64,000 bases of DNA from Streptomyces sp. D2-8 (GTDB lineage Bacteria; Actinomycetota; Actinomycetes; Streptomycetales; Streptomycetaceae), in NCBI RefSeq assembly GCF_023184515.1, contig NZ_JAAHBP010000018.1, positions 161,622 through 225,621 on the forward strand, written 5' to 3'. Numbering within the stretch: the first letter of the stretch is position 1; each line of letters starts with the position of its first letter. The notes beneath the pieces are model-generated. The model saw only the letters and a list, made by a program, of their open reading frames with translations, searched no databases and was not told where the DNA came from. This document shows positions 8,257-16,907 of the stretch, one piece after another. A program made the position numbers and the translations under genes.

Positions 8257-9870
8257 ATGACATCCAAAACCGGCACGGGGAGTTCGGCAACGGCAGGCCT
8301 CGTCCTGTTGACACTCGCGGCCGGGCAGTTCCTGATGGCGCTCGACAGTTCCGTCATGAACGTCTCGATCGCGACGGTGGCTGACGACATCGGCACGACG
8401 GTGACCGGCATCCAGGGTGCGATCACGGCCTACACCCTCGTGATGGCGATGTTCATGATCCCCGGCGGCAAGGTCGGCGTGATCATCGGCCGCAAGCGCG
8501 CGTTCCTGATCGGCTGCGTCATCTACGGCTGCGGATCCATGACGACGGCGCTCGCCCCGAACCTGCCCGTTCTCCTGATCGGCTGGTCGTTCTTCGAAGG
8601 CGTCGGGGCGGCGCTCATCCTGCCCGCGATCGTGGCGCTCGTCGCCGGCAACTTCACCGCGGATCGCCGCCCCGCCGCCTACGGACTCGTCGCGGCCGCA
8701 GGAGCCGTGGCGATCGCGGTCGGGCCGATCATCGGGGGTGTCGCAACGACGTACTTCTCCTGGCGCTGGGTCTTCGCCGGCGAAGTCGTGATCGTGCTCG
8801 GCATCCTGGTGCTTGCCCGCCGCATCACCGACGCCCCGACCGGCCAACGCCACCCCGTCGATCTCGTCGGCGCGGCGCTCTCCGCCCTCGGGATCGGGAT
8901 CTTCGTCTACGGCGTACTCCGCTCGGACGAATGGGGCTGGTTCAAGCCGAAGCCCGACGCACCCTCCTGGCTCGGTATTTCCCTGGTCGTGTGGCTGATG
9001 CTGGCGGGTCTGCTGCTGATCTGGCTCTTCCTGCGCTGGGAGGCCCGCCTGGTGGAGCAGCGCAAGGAGCCCCTCGTGGACCCGGCGCTCCTACGGAACA
9101 GGCAGCTCACCGGCGGCCTGACCATGTTCTTCTTCCAGTACCTCGTGCAGATGGGCGTGTTCTTCGTCGTACCGCTCTACCTCTCGGTCGCACTCGGCCT
9201 GTCCGCGCTCACGACCGGGGCACGCATCCTGCCGCTCTCGCTGACACTGCTCGCCGCGGCAATCCTGATCCCGCGTCGTTTTCCGGATGTCTCACCGCGG
9301 CGCGTCGTCCGGCTCGGGATCCTTGCGCTGCTCGCGGGTGCGGTGGTCCTGATGGCCGCGCTCGACGCAGACGCCGGTGCGGAAGTCGTCACCATCCCGC
9401 TCCTGCTGATCGGGCTCGGTATGGGCGCGCTGGCCTCCCAGCTCGGGTCCGTCACGGTGTCCGCGGTGCCCGACAAGCAGAGCGCGGAGGTCGGCGGCAT
9501 CCAGAATGCGGTCACCAACCTCGGTGCCTCGATCGGTACGGCACTCGCCGGGTCGATCCTCATCGCCGCGCTGACGGCTTCGTTCCTGACCAGCGTCGAG
9601 CAGAACGAGGCGATCCCGGCCGACGTCAAGAGCCAGGCGACCGTCGAGCTCCAAAGCGGGGCGCCCTTCCTGTCGGACGCCCAACTCAAGGACGCCCTCG
9701 ACGCGGCGGGCACGAGCGAGGAGGTCACCCGGGCCGCGCTCGACGCGAATGAGGAGGCGAGGCTCGACGGCCTGCGCGCCGCACTCGCGATCCTCGCTCT
9801 GGCCAGCCTCCTCGCGATGTTCTTCACCCAACGGATCCCGACCACCCAGCCCGGCTCCGCGAAACCGTAG
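8257..9870 (+). CDS. MFS drug efflux transporter, DHA2 (14-TMS) type
   Basis: This 537-residue protein has about 14 hydrophobic segments. The first helix carries the DHA2 signature AGQFLMALDSSVMNVSIATVADD. It also has the motif-A-like loop GGKVGVIIGRKRAFLIG and the motif-C stretch GAVAIAVGPIIGGVATTY. The family exports drugs or natural products in exchange for protons across the plasma membrane. It lies alone, 85 bases after the degraded regulator. Codon use is that of the neighbours. The substrate cannot be told from sequence. Confidence 0.92.
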   Translation: MTSKTGTGSSATAGLVLLTLAAGQFLMALDSSVMNVSIATVADDIGTTVTGIQGAITAYTLVMAMFMIPGGKVGVIIGRKRAFLIGCVIYGCGSMTTALAPNLPVLLIGWSFFEGVGAALILPAIVALVAGNFTADRRPAAYGLVAAAGAVAIAVGPIIGGVATTYFSWRWVFAGEVVIVLGILVLARRITDAPTGQRHPVDLVGAALSALGIGIFVYGVLRSDEWGWFKPKPDAPSWLGISLVVWLMLAGLLLIWLFLRWEARLVEQRKEPLVDPALLRNRQLTGGLTMFFFQYLVQMGVFFVVPLYLSVALGLSALTTGARILPLSLTLLAAAILIPRRFPDVSPRRVVRLGILALLAGAVVLMAALDADAGAEVVTIPLLLIGLGMGALASQLGSVTVSAVPDKQSAEVGGIQNAVTNLGASIGTALAGSILIAALTASFLTSVEQNEAIPADVKSQATVELQSGAPFLSDAQLKDALDAAGTSEEVTRAALDANEEARLDGLRAALAILALASLLAMFFTQRIPTTQPGSAKP

Positions 9871-10089
9871 CGGTCCTCAGAGGCGGATGACCGGCAGCGC
9901 CCTCCGGGACGCAGTAGCACCGAGGGAGGGCCTGGCGCCGGGACCATGTCGGGCCGGCGCGCGTCGGGCTGGAGGATGCGGATCGGCGGTCCGGTGCGCT
10001 GGATTGATGCCGGTCCGCGCGGGCACGCGCACCCCGGGATGGTGGATGTCCTGCCGTTCAGGCGGGGGCAGGCGGCAGGGGAGAGGTGA

Positions 10090-10695
10090 GTGGGGATGCC
10101 CGAGCGGTCTGTGGCGGCGTCGAAGCAACGGTCGCAACCGGTGGACCCCGGTGGTGTTCGGACGCCACCGTTGCGGCCCGGCGGTTACGACCCGGCCGAC
10201 TACGCCGCGCAGGTGGCGTGCAGCGCCCGGGAGGCCGGAGTGTCGCCCCTGCTCGTGATGACCGTGCTCCACAATGAGGCGTACAAGCCGCACCATCCGC
10301 TGCTGGAGCGGCTGTGGCAGTGGTGGAAGCCCGGTGCGTCCTTCGGAGTGGCCAACATGCACCGCGCGACGTTCGAGGAAGTCCGGCGAACGCACGGCCT
10401 GTCGGAGCGGTGGCAAGACCTTCGCGACGATCCCGCTTTCGCCGTCCACGCGGCGGCCTTGCACCTCAACGACCTCGACCGCAGCCTTCCCAAACGGCAC
10501 GTGCGCCGCTACACCCGCGACGAACTCCTCGCCTTGGGCTACAACGCGGGCGAACGCAACATGCGAGCCTTCGCCCGAGGGGTCCCGCCGGGCCCTATGG
10601 CACGGTCGTACCTGCGCCGTTTCCGTGCATACCGGAGCCGGGCCGCCGAGGTCCTGGCGGACTGCGGCAGACCGGGCGATGCCAGGGCTGGTTGA
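10090..10695 (+). CDS. Lytic-transglycosylase-like (SLT fold) protein without signal peptide
   Basis: This 201-residue protein contains pieces of a lysozyme-like transglycosylase: MTVLHNEAYKP near residue 57, where the Glu would be the catalytic acid; ASFGVANMH near 80; and LALGYNAGERNM near 150, matching the AYNAG motif of SLT domains. Such enzymes cleave the glycan strand of peptidoglycan. No secretion signal or membrane anchor is visible at the N-terminus, which is unusual for an enzyme acting on the wall. It could be exported by other means, be phage- or conjugation-derived, or start further upstream. GTG 10090 and ATG 10096 are both possible starts. Confidence 0.6.
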   Translation: MGMPERSVAASKQRSQPVDPGGVRTPPLRPGGYDPADYAAQVACSAREAGVSPLLVMTVLHNEAYKPHHPLLERLWQWWKPGASFGVANMHRATFEEVRRTHGLSERWQDLRDDPAFAVHAAALHLNDLDRSLPKRHVRRYTRDELLALGYNAGERNMRAFARGVPPGPMARSYLRRFRAYRSRAAEVLADCGRPGDARAG

Positions 10696-10773
10696 GCCGC
10701 CGTCGCGGACGCGATGGATCACTCACGAGTGCGGTGTGAGTGGTATCAGGCACTTGACCGGTCCGAAGTTGGT

Positions 10774-11562
10774 TCATGATGATGCTGCGTCAGTCCCCGA
10801 GGCGGCGGTCGGTGGGTGATGGTCGGCCGCCGACGTCGCACCGGGAGGGGCGCCGGTCGTGGTGGGACGCCGTACGACGAGGATGCTTACCTCGTACGAC
10901 ATCTCTGTCGTTTCCGGCTGAGGCGCGGGGTGGTAACGCCCGGCGCATACCGAGAGGTTGACAATGAGGTAGGCGTACCAGCCCCGGCCCACGCCTCGTC
11001 CGTCCGCGAAGACCCGCCTGCCGTTCAGCCACCATTCCACCGAGCGGGTGCCGAACACGGTGCGCAGGTCCACCCGTGCGTTCGGTCGGACTGCCTCGTC
11101 GTGGTGGTAACGGTTCGTGCCGCGTACGTGGTTGGTAAATTCGAGCAGGTCCGGGTTGTCCGGGTGGTACTCGAAGATGTCGATTTCCTGGTCACCGTCC
11201 CGCCAGGTCCAGATCGCAGGCCAAGCGCCGATCTCGCTCGGTAGCCGTACTCGGGCTTCCAGTACGTCCCCGGGGCGGACGGTGAATCCTTCCTGGCTTC
11301 CCTCGGTGGTGAGCAGTCCGGTGTTCCAGCGTCCGTCCTGTCGTCGCCTGGCCCGGAAGACGCCCGACCGGCTGTACTCGGCGTCGGTCACCAAGTAATC
11401 CAGTTTGTCATCGCGCGGATTGACCGGGCCCCCGCCGGGATAGGCCCACGAGCGGCCCGCGACCCATTGGGTGGTGGAGGTGAAGTCGGCAGTGAAGACA
11501 ACCGGGGCGGAGAACGGACGACCGGAGCTCGGAAGCGAGCCGACCGGTAAGGGTTCGGTCAT
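10774..11562 (-). CDS. Glycoside hydrolase family 16-like protein
   Basis: This 262-residue protein has the GH16 active-site strand WPAIWTWRDGDQEIDIFEYH near residues 120-139. Its E-x-D-x-x-E pattern supplies the nucleophile, helper Asp and acid/base of beta-glucan hydrolases. Upstream strands (VLEARVRLPSEIGAWPAIW) and downstream ones (RSVEWWLNGRRVF) fit the jelly roll. There is no signal peptide, although most family members are secreted, so the enzyme may be intracellular or act on something other than extracellular glucan. It is transcribed convergently with the transglycosylase-like gene. Confidence 0.7.
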   Translation of the reverse strand: MTEPLPVGSLPSSGRPFSAPVVFTADFTSTTQWVAGRSWAYPGGGPVNPRDDKLDYLVTDAEYSRSGVFRARRRQDGRWNTGLLTTEGSQEGFTVRPGDVLEARVRLPSEIGAWPAIWTWRDGDQEIDIFEYHPDNPDLLEFTNHVRGTNRYHHDEAVRPNARVDLRTVFGTRSVEWWLNGRRVFADGRGVGRGWYAYLIVNLSVCAGRYHPAPQPETTEMSYEVSILVVRRPTTTGAPPGATSAADHHPPTAASGTDAASS

Positions 11563-11761
11563 GCCGAATTTCTTTCCGGCTGGTGTCCGCCTATGCGCCC
11601 GATTTCATCCGCACGGCACTTTTGACCCTTTCAAGTGAACAACGCAGGATGGCTTGTCATGAGCCGGGACAGGGGAGGTGATCTCACTTGTTCATCACGT
11701 GTTTGCCGGAGGCGTTGTCGAATGTGTTCCCGCCTCATCCGTCACGGGGAAGCATCGGCCG

Positions 11762-11985
11762 TCAGTCGTCGAGGTCCCGCCAGGCGCCCTCGCCGCCGAC
11801 GTGCACGCGCACACGGGTGGAACGCAGGCCGGAGGGTCGCCGCACAGATGCGCGCGGAGCCAGGCGAGGCTCTCGGCGAAGACCTCGGGCCAGCCCTGCT
11901 GCAGTGCGGAGGTATGGGTCCAGGAACCGACGAGCAGGGCGGTCTCGCTTCCGGCCCGACGCAGTCGCGCGTACTGAGCGGCATA
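11762..11985 (-). pseudogene. Fragment of a CocE/NonD-type (X-Pro dipeptidyl-peptidase S15) hydrolase
   Basis: On the minus strand one frame reads ALLVGSWTHTSALQQGWPEVF and then LAWLRAHLCGDP. After a shift near 11845 another frame reads VRVHVGGEGAWRDLDD. This order of motifs is typical of the region before the C-terminal jelly roll of CocE/NonD hydrolases. The rest of the enzyme is absent on both sides, so only about 75 codons remain. The flanks (11563-11761 and 11986-12129) show no gene apart from the helicase leader. Confidence 0.5.
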
Positions 11986-12129
11986 GCCGTGGGGAGCCCG
12001 CGGTGTGCCCCGTGCTAGCTTTGACTGTTTGCAGCGTCGCCGGTTCGGTGCTCCGTTCGGTGTCCCTGGCTGGTGACCGCATCCCCGCCGCGCCTTCCTC
12101 GGTACGGTTTCTTCGGAGGAAGGCTTTCA

Positions 12130-13551
12130 GTGAGCGAATCAACGCGTGGCGATGCCCGGCGGCAGGACGATGTGTCCGAGGTGTCGGGCGCCACGTCGAA
12201 GCTGCCCACGGCGGCGTCCTTCGCACAGCTGGGACTGCCGGCCGAGGTGCTGCGGGCCCTCGACGAGCACGGCGTGACGGTGCCCTCTCCCATCCAGGCG
12301 GCGGCGCTGCCGAACGCCCTCGCGGGACGGGACGTCCTGGGCCGTGGCCGCACAGGATCCGGCAAGACGCTCGCCTTCGGCCTGGGGATGCTCGTTCGGA
12401 CGGCAGGGCAGCGCGCGCAGCCGAAGGAGCCGCTGGCGCTCGTTCTGGTGCCCACCAGGGAGCTGGCGCAGCAGGTCGGTGAGGCGCTCACCCCGTACGC
12501 CGAGGCGCTGCGGCTGCGGCTCGCGACCGTTGTGGGTGGAGTGTCCATCGGACGGCAGACCGCCGTGCTGCGGGACGGCGCCGAGATCGTCGTCGCCACG
12601 CCCGGCCGGCTGCACGACCTCATCGAGCGCAAGGGCTGCCGACTGGGACGGGTGCGCATCGCGGTCCTGGACGAGGCCGACCAGATGTGTGACATGGGGT
12701 TCCTGCCGCAGGTCACCGAGATCCTGGACCAGGTGCGTTCGGACGGGCAGAGGATGCTCTTCTCCGCCACCCTCGACCGCGACGTCGACCAGCTGGTGCA
12801 GCGCTACCTGCGCGACCCCGCCGTCCACTCCGTGGACCCCTCGTCCAGCGCGGTATCCGCGATCGAGCACCACGTCTTCGTCGTGCACGGCCCGGACCGG
12901 TACGCCGTGACCACGGAGATCGCCGCCCGGGACGGCCGCGTCCTGCTGTTCCTGGACACCAAGCACGGCGTCGACCAGCTCACGCGGCATCTGCGGGCCA
13001 GCGGCGTGGCCGCCGCCGCCCTGCACAGCGGGAAGCCCCAGCCACAGCGCACCCGGACCCTGGCCCAGTTCAAGAACGGGCAGGTCACCGCGCTGGTGGC
13101 GACGAACGTCGCCGCGCGCGGCCTGCACGTCGACGACCTCGACCTCGTGGTCAACGTCGACCCGGCCACCGACCCGAAGGACTATCTGCACCGCGCGGGC
13201 CGCACGGCTCGGGCCGGCCGCTCCGGCACCGTCGTGACCCTCGCCCTGTCGGGACAGCGCCGCGAGACGAGCCAGGTCATGGCGGCCGCCGACGTCGCTC
13301 CCAAGGTCACCAAAGTGCGATCCGGCGAGGCGGAGCTGAGCCGGATCACCGGCGCCAAGGCCCCCTCCGGAGAGCCTCTCGACGGCGCGTCGGCCGCATC
13401 GCGCCCCAAGAACCACAACGCCCCGTTCCGTGGCCTGGGCAGCGTCAAGGACGCGAAGAGCGGCTCCGGTGGCAAGTCGTCCCGCAAGAGCAGCGAAGCC
13501 CGCAAGCTCGCGGAGGCCCGCAAGGCGGCCCGGGTGCGTCGCGGCGGCTGA
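12130..13551 (+). CDS. DEAD-box ATP-dependent RNA helicase
   Basis: This 473-residue protein has the full RecA-like pair: Q motif near SPIQAAALPNA, motif I GRGRTGSGKT (variant of AxTGxGKT), PTRELAQQ, GG, TPGR, VLDEADQM (DEAD), SAT near FSATLDRD, and in the second domain LHSGKPQ and HRAGRTARAG. The C-terminal tail is short, basic and Ser/Lys-rich, as in RhlE-type actinobacterial helicases that unwind structured RNA. GTG 12130 is chosen because GGAGGA (12115-12120) sits 9 bases upstream, although the frame is open further back. Confidence 0.93.
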   Translation: MSESTRGDARRQDDVSEVSGATSKLPTAASFAQLGLPAEVLRALDEHGVTVPSPIQAAALPNALAGRDVLGRGRTGSGKTLAFGLGMLVRTAGQRAQPKEPLALVLVPTRELAQQVGEALTPYAEALRLRLATVVGGVSIGRQTAVLRDGAEIVVATPGRLHDLIERKGCRLGRVRIAVLDEADQMCDMGFLPQVTEILDQVRSDGQRMLFSATLDRDVDQLVQRYLRDPAVHSVDPSSSAVSAIEHHVFVVHGPDRYAVTTEIAARDGRVLLFLDTKHGVDQLTRHLRASGVAAAALHSGKPQPQRTRTLAQFKNGQVTALVATNVAARGLHVDDLDLVVNVDPATDPKDYLHRAGRTARAGRSGTVVTLALSGQRRETSQVMAAADVAPKVTKVRSGEAELSRITGAKAPSGEPLDGASAASRPKNHNAPFRGLGSVKDAKSGSGGKSSRKSSEARKLAEARKAARVRRGG

Positions 13552-13582
13552 GCCCCGCCTTCCCGGACACGCGGGTCAGCGG

Positions 13583-14065
13583 TTACGGGATCAAGAACTC
13601 CAGCTCGGGCCGGTCCCAGGCCACCGCGGGCGGGTTCGCGCGAGCGGTCCCGGTAGGCAGCGCGCCCACGCTGCGGTAAAAACCCTCGGCCGGGGGATGC
13701 GACACCACGCGGACACGGTCCAGCCCTGCCGCGCGCGCCTCGGACTTCATGTGCTCGACGAGCAACCGCCCGACACCGCGGCCCTGCGTCCCGTCCTCGA
13801 CGAAAAGCAGGTCCAGCTCTGGCGGCTCGAGGACCAGCGAGTAGAAACCGAGCACCCGGCCCGCGGAATCACCGGTGTCGACGGCCGCGAAGACCCGATG
13901 CGTTTCGATGTAGTCGGACCCGACGCGGTAGTCCGCGACCATTGCCGCGTAGTGGCCCTCGTAGGCACGCGAGCCGCGCACGAGTCGCGTAAGCCGCTTG
14001 GCGTCCCGGGCGACAGCCCGTCGTATGACGGTCTCGCCAGGATAGGGCGTAATACTCGACTTCAT
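13583..14065 (-). CDS. GNAT-family N-acetyltransferase
   Basis: This protein of about 160 residues has the GNAT fold: VIRRAVARDAKRLTRL at the start, the beta-strand YSLVLEPPELDLLFVEDGTQGRGVG, whose Q/RxxGxG/A acetyl-CoA loop is QGRGVG, and HMKSEARAAGLDRVRVVS. The ending FYRSVGALPTG is typical. Start choice is uncertain: ATG codons at 14065, 14074 and 14089 share the frame, and none has a strong ribosome site. It converges with the helicase gene. Substrate unknown. Confidence 0.85.
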   Translation of the reverse strand: MKSSITPYPGETVIRRAVARDAKRLTRLVRGSRAYEGHYAAMVADYRVGSDYIETHRVFAAVDTGDSAGRVLGFYSLVLEPPELDLLFVEDGTQGRGVGRLLVEHMKSEARAAGLDRVRVVSHPPAEGFYRSVGALPTGTARANPPAVAWDRPELEFLIP

Positions 14066-14123
14066 TTGGAGCATCTTACGCAACGCCATGTCATGGTGGG
14101 TGGCCTGCGGTACCGGATGCGGC

Positions 14124-14492
14124 TCAGGGCGTCTTCTTCGCGGGCTGCTTGGTGTTCTTGGTCTTGCTGGTGCCTGTAGTGCTGCGTCTTGTCTTGGACG
14201 GCGCGCTCTTTCGCGGTGTGGCCTTCTCTGTGTCCGTGGCCTTCCGTGACGGTGGTGTCCGGGTCGGTGCGGTCGGCCACGTGAGCTCGATCTCCAGCTC
14301 GATCTCCCCTTCGCCGATCTCGACCTCCATCTCGCTGTGAAGGTCGTCGGGAATACGCAGGCTCAGCGTTCCGGGGCTGAGTTCCAGTTCGGTTTCACCG
14401 CCCTTTCTGAGCGCGGCTGCGAGTGCGGTGAGCTGGTCAGCCGCTTCAAGGCGTGACAGCGTGCGGTTTTGCTGGAACTTGAGATCTTTCAC
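14124..14492 (-). CDS. Amphi-Trp domain-containing protein
   Basis: This 122-residue protein begins MKDLKFQQNRTLSRLEAADQ and continues with LRKGGETELELSPGTLSLRIPDD, which fits the small amphi-Trp domain found in bacteria and archaea, except that the Trp lies in the ELEIELTWP strand. The last 50 residues are a Lys/Thr/Pro-rich basic tail. Function unknown; the family is often linked to stress or envelope genes. The start is a GTG at 14492. An overlapping small frame lies just upstream. Confidence 0.7.
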   Translation of the reverse strand: MKDLKFQQNRTLSRLEAADQLTALAAALRKGGETELELSPGTLSLRIPDDLHSEMEVEIGEGEIELEIELTWPTAPTRTPPSRKATDTEKATPRKSAPSKTRRSTTGTSKTKNTKQPAKKTP

Positions 14493-14604
14493 GGGTGTCT
14501 CCGATCCGGAGGCGGGCCCAGATCACGAAGGCGTTGATCGCGATCATGGCCACGCCGGCCAGCCCCACGCCGACGATCCTGGCTGGGGGTCGGGCTACTA
14601 CCAA
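14446..14604 (-). CDS. Possible 52-residue membrane peptide
   Basis: A TTG-initiated minus-strand frame encodes RIVGVGLAGVAMIAINAFVIWARL, which gives one convincing transmembrane helix, then a short basic tail. It overlaps the start of the amphi-Trp gene by 47 bases. It could be a real small membrane protein or leader peptide. The evidence is only hydrophobicity and position, and no good ribosome site is seen. Confidence 0.25.
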   Translation of the reverse strand: MVVARPPARIVGVGLAGVAMIAINAFVIWARLRIGDTRERSQVPAKPHAVTP

Positions 14605-14730
14605 TCACGTCCTGTGGGGTGGGCCGCGCACCTCGGTGTGCCTGACCGGCCGCTCTCGATGAGTTGTCCCGAGGTATCAGTGCAGGCCGGGGCTGTGTCG
14701 GCACGGTTGGGGGGCGAGGGGCGCAGGGGA

Positions 14731-15024
14731 TCACCCACCCCGTCGTTTCGTATGCCGGTCCCGGCGCCGGCGCACACTCAAGGCGCAGGCGAGCATGCCG
14801 AGGCCCCAGGCGATCAGAAGGGCACCCCATAGCGGCATGGTCACCTTGGGGATGAGAAGGCGGATCTCGGTACTCGCGCGGTTCTCGAAGATGAAGACCA
14901 GCGCGATCGCGGTGATCAGAACGAACGGTATGAGGCGGCGGACACCGGGGCGGGACAGAAAGGGCGTGTGCCGCTTATGGTCTGGGTGGTCTGTGCTGGT
15001 TCGAGGCATGAGATGTCGCTCCAT
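14731..15024 (-). CDS. LapA/DUF1049-type small membrane protein
   Basis: This protein of about 97 residues has two transmembrane helices, VRRLIPFVLITAIALVFIF and MPLWGALLIAWGLGMLACAL, separated by ENRASTEIRLLIPKVT. This is the lipopolysaccharide-assembly-protein-A (DUF1049) arrangement, with the typical E/QN...V motif and a basic cytoplasmic tail. ATG 15024 has AAGGGGG about 7 bases upstream. In Gram-positives the family has no established role. It is divergent from the MerR gene. Confidence 0.8.
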   Translation of the reverse strand: MERHLMPRTSTDHPDHKRHTPFLSRPGVRRLIPFVLITAIALVFIFENRASTEIRLLIPKVTMPLWGALLIAWGLGMLACALSVRRRRDRHTKRRGG

Positions 15025-15191
15025 CACGTTGCCCCCTTCATCCAGCGTCCTCTTTCAGTCGGCGACTCGCTACCGAGGGGAGCCGCGGCCCCGAGTACGT
15101 CCGGGGCCGGCGGCGGTGCTCTGAAGAACTCACGGGATGTCGCACTGAGGCGCTTGAGTCTCCAGCGGCTGGAGGGTCCAGGATCTCGCCC

Positions 15192-16118
15192 ATGGACGAC
15201 GAACGCCCCGACGTGCTCACCATCGGCCAGCTCGCGCACCGCACCGGACTTCCGGTGCGTACCCTGCGCTTCTGGTCGGACGAGGGGGCCGTGCCGCCTG
15301 TGACCCGCTCCGCCGGCGGCTACCGGCTGTACGACGCCGAGTCCGTGGCCCGCGTCGAACTGGTCCGCACCCTGCGGGAGCTGGGCCTCGGGCTCGACGA
15401 CGTGTGCCGCGTCCTGAGCGGCCGCACCACGGTCGCCGAGGTCGCCGACGCTCATGTGGCCGCGCTTGACGCGCAGATCCGCTCACTCAAGGTGAGCCGG
15501 GCCGTCCTGTACACCGTGGCGAGACGGGGTTCGACCGCTGAGGAGACAGCACTGATGAACCGGTTGGCGCGGCTTTCCGCCGCCGAACGCGAGCAGATCA
15601 TCGACGAGTTCAAGGAGGAGGTGTTCGGCGGTCTCGACGTCGACCCGCACCTGCGCGACCGCCTACGCACCTTCAGCGTCGAACTGCCCGACGATCCCAC
15701 ACCCGAGCAGGTCGACGCCTGGATCGAACTGGCCGAACTGGTGCGGGACGCCGGCTTTCGCGCCCGGTTGCGCACTTGGATGGAGCTCAACACGCCCGTA
15801 CCGGGGCAGGGCCGTCCCCCCGGGGCGTCCCTCTGGTGGGCCAGGCAGGTCGTGCGGACCGTCGCGGAGGTCAGAAAGCGCGGGGTCGCTCCCGAGGGAC
15901 CGGCTGCGGCCGAGGTGCTGTCCGAGCTGCTCGGTGACGCCGATCGGGTTGCCGTGCTGCGCAGCCTCGAGGCCGGCATCGAGGCAGAGGCTGAGCGCTA
16001 CCGCAGACTCGTCGCCCGTGTGCGCGGGCAGGAGTCGTCGCCCGACGCGACCGAGGAGCTGGAGTGGTTGGCGCGGGCCCTGCGCGCCGCAGATCAGGCC
16101 GGACCGGCCGCATTGTGA
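15192..16118 (+). CDS. MerR-family transcriptional regulator
   Basis: This 308-residue protein starts with a MerR winged helix-turn-helix (LTIGQLAHRTGLPVRTLRFW, then GYRLYDAESVARVELVRTLRELG at about residues 10-60) and a coiled dimerisation helix. The remaining ~190 residues are helical and Glu/Arg-rich with no metal-binding Cys pattern, so this is a small-molecule-responsive type rather than a metal sensor. It has no adjacent same-strand target and is divergent from the LapA-like gene, whose promoter it may control (inference). Confidence 0.88.
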   Translation: MDDERPDVLTIGQLAHRTGLPVRTLRFWSDEGAVPPVTRSAGGYRLYDAESVARVELVRTLRELGLGLDDVCRVLSGRTTVAEVADAHVAALDAQIRSLKVSRAVLYTVARRGSTAEETALMNRLARLSAAEREQIIDEFKEEVFGGLDVDPHLRDRLRTFSVELPDDPTPEQVDAWIELAELVRDAGFRARLRTWMELNTPVPGQGRPPGASLWWARQVVRTVAEVRKRGVAPEGPAAAEVLSELLGDADRVAVLRSLEAGIEAEAERYRRLVARVRGQESSPDATEELEWLARALRAADQAGPAAL

Positions 16119-16316
16119 TCGCTCGACACCCACGAGGTGCTGCTGTCCGTCGAGCACGTCCACCGTTCAACAGGCTCCAGCCTGCGGACTCCCCGCCGTA
16201 TCGGAGGGTGCGTGCGGGGGAGCAGGCCCGAACTGTCGGGCTCGGCACGAGAGGTGAGCCGCGCCCGGATCGGAACACAACCGGCACATGGCTTCCGGCC
16301 TGTCCGTGAGATACGG

Positions 16317-16350
16317 AGGACCGCACCCCGTTTGTTCGGGGTGCGGTCCT
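16317..16350. terminator. Bidirectional terminator hairpin
   Basis: A perfect 14-bp inverted repeat (AGGACCGCACCCCG) encloses a six-base loop, TTTGTT. It lies between the convergent MerR and lipoprotein genes, 199 bases after one stop and 28 after the other. It has no clear U-tract, as is common in Streptomyces. Confidence 0.85.
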
Positions 16351-16377
16351 CGAGGGGCGCTGCGGGGCAGGTGTCCG

Positions 16378-16905
16378 CTAGCTCCCGGACGGGGCGCCGG
16401 AGGTGCGGGAGCCGGAGCTGCCCGGCTTCGGCGGGGCCCAAGTGGGTTTGGCCGTGGCCTCGGCCGGGTCGGGCTCGGCGAGGGTGAGTCCCCAGGAGTC
16501 GTCCTCGTCGATGCGGGCCTCGATCTCCTTGATCTGGCCGCTCTTGGCGAAGTAGAGGACCACGACCTGCCGCACGGAACCCTCGTCGTAGAAGTCCGCC
16601 GTCACGTCTGCCTTGGCGGCGGCGCCGAAGGCCTTCACCCAGTTGCGGGCCGTGGCATCGGCGTGCGTGTCGTCGACGGCGAGCGCGGCCAGCCCGTCGG
16701 TGTCACCGTCGGCGAGCCGCCACACGGCCTTCTGCACCGTCTCAAGGCTTCCCATGGAGGGGTAGCCGACGACCTTCAGGGGCCGGTGATTGCTGTAGTC
16801 CGTCTGATAGGTCAGGGACCCGTCGTCCGAGGTGCAGCCCGTCAGCAGTCCCCCCGCGACGACGGCGGCCAGGGCGAAGCGGGTGGGCCTTGTCTTGCGT
16901 GCCAT
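16378..16905 (-). CDS. Secreted lipoprotein of unknown function
   Basis: This 175-residue protein has a lipoprotein signal: basic MARKTRPTR, hydrophobic stretch, and lipobox LLTGC with Cys24. The mature part has an alpha+beta pattern (TVQKAVWRLADGDTDGLAAL ... VVVLYFAKSGQIKEIEARI) resembling NTF2/SnoaL-like lipoprotein domains, followed by a Pro/Ser-rich tail. It lies 2 bases downstream of the large amidase-domain protein, so the two are probably co-transcribed and both act outside the membrane. Confidence 0.82.
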   Translation of the reverse strand: MARKTRPTRFALAAVVAGGLLTGCTSDDGSLTYQTDYSNHRPLKVVGYPSMGSLETVQKAVWRLADGDTDGLAALAVDDTHADATARNWVKAFGAAAKADVTADFYDEGSVRQVVVLYFAKSGQIKEIEARIDEDDSWGLTLAEPDPAEATAKPTWAPPKPGSSGSRTSGAPSGS

Positions 16906-16907
16906 GG

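Noticed and set aside
11635..11695. TGAACAA ... TTGTTCA inverted repeat before the CocE relic
   Set aside because: Only 7 bp with a 47-base gap; too weak to call an operator.
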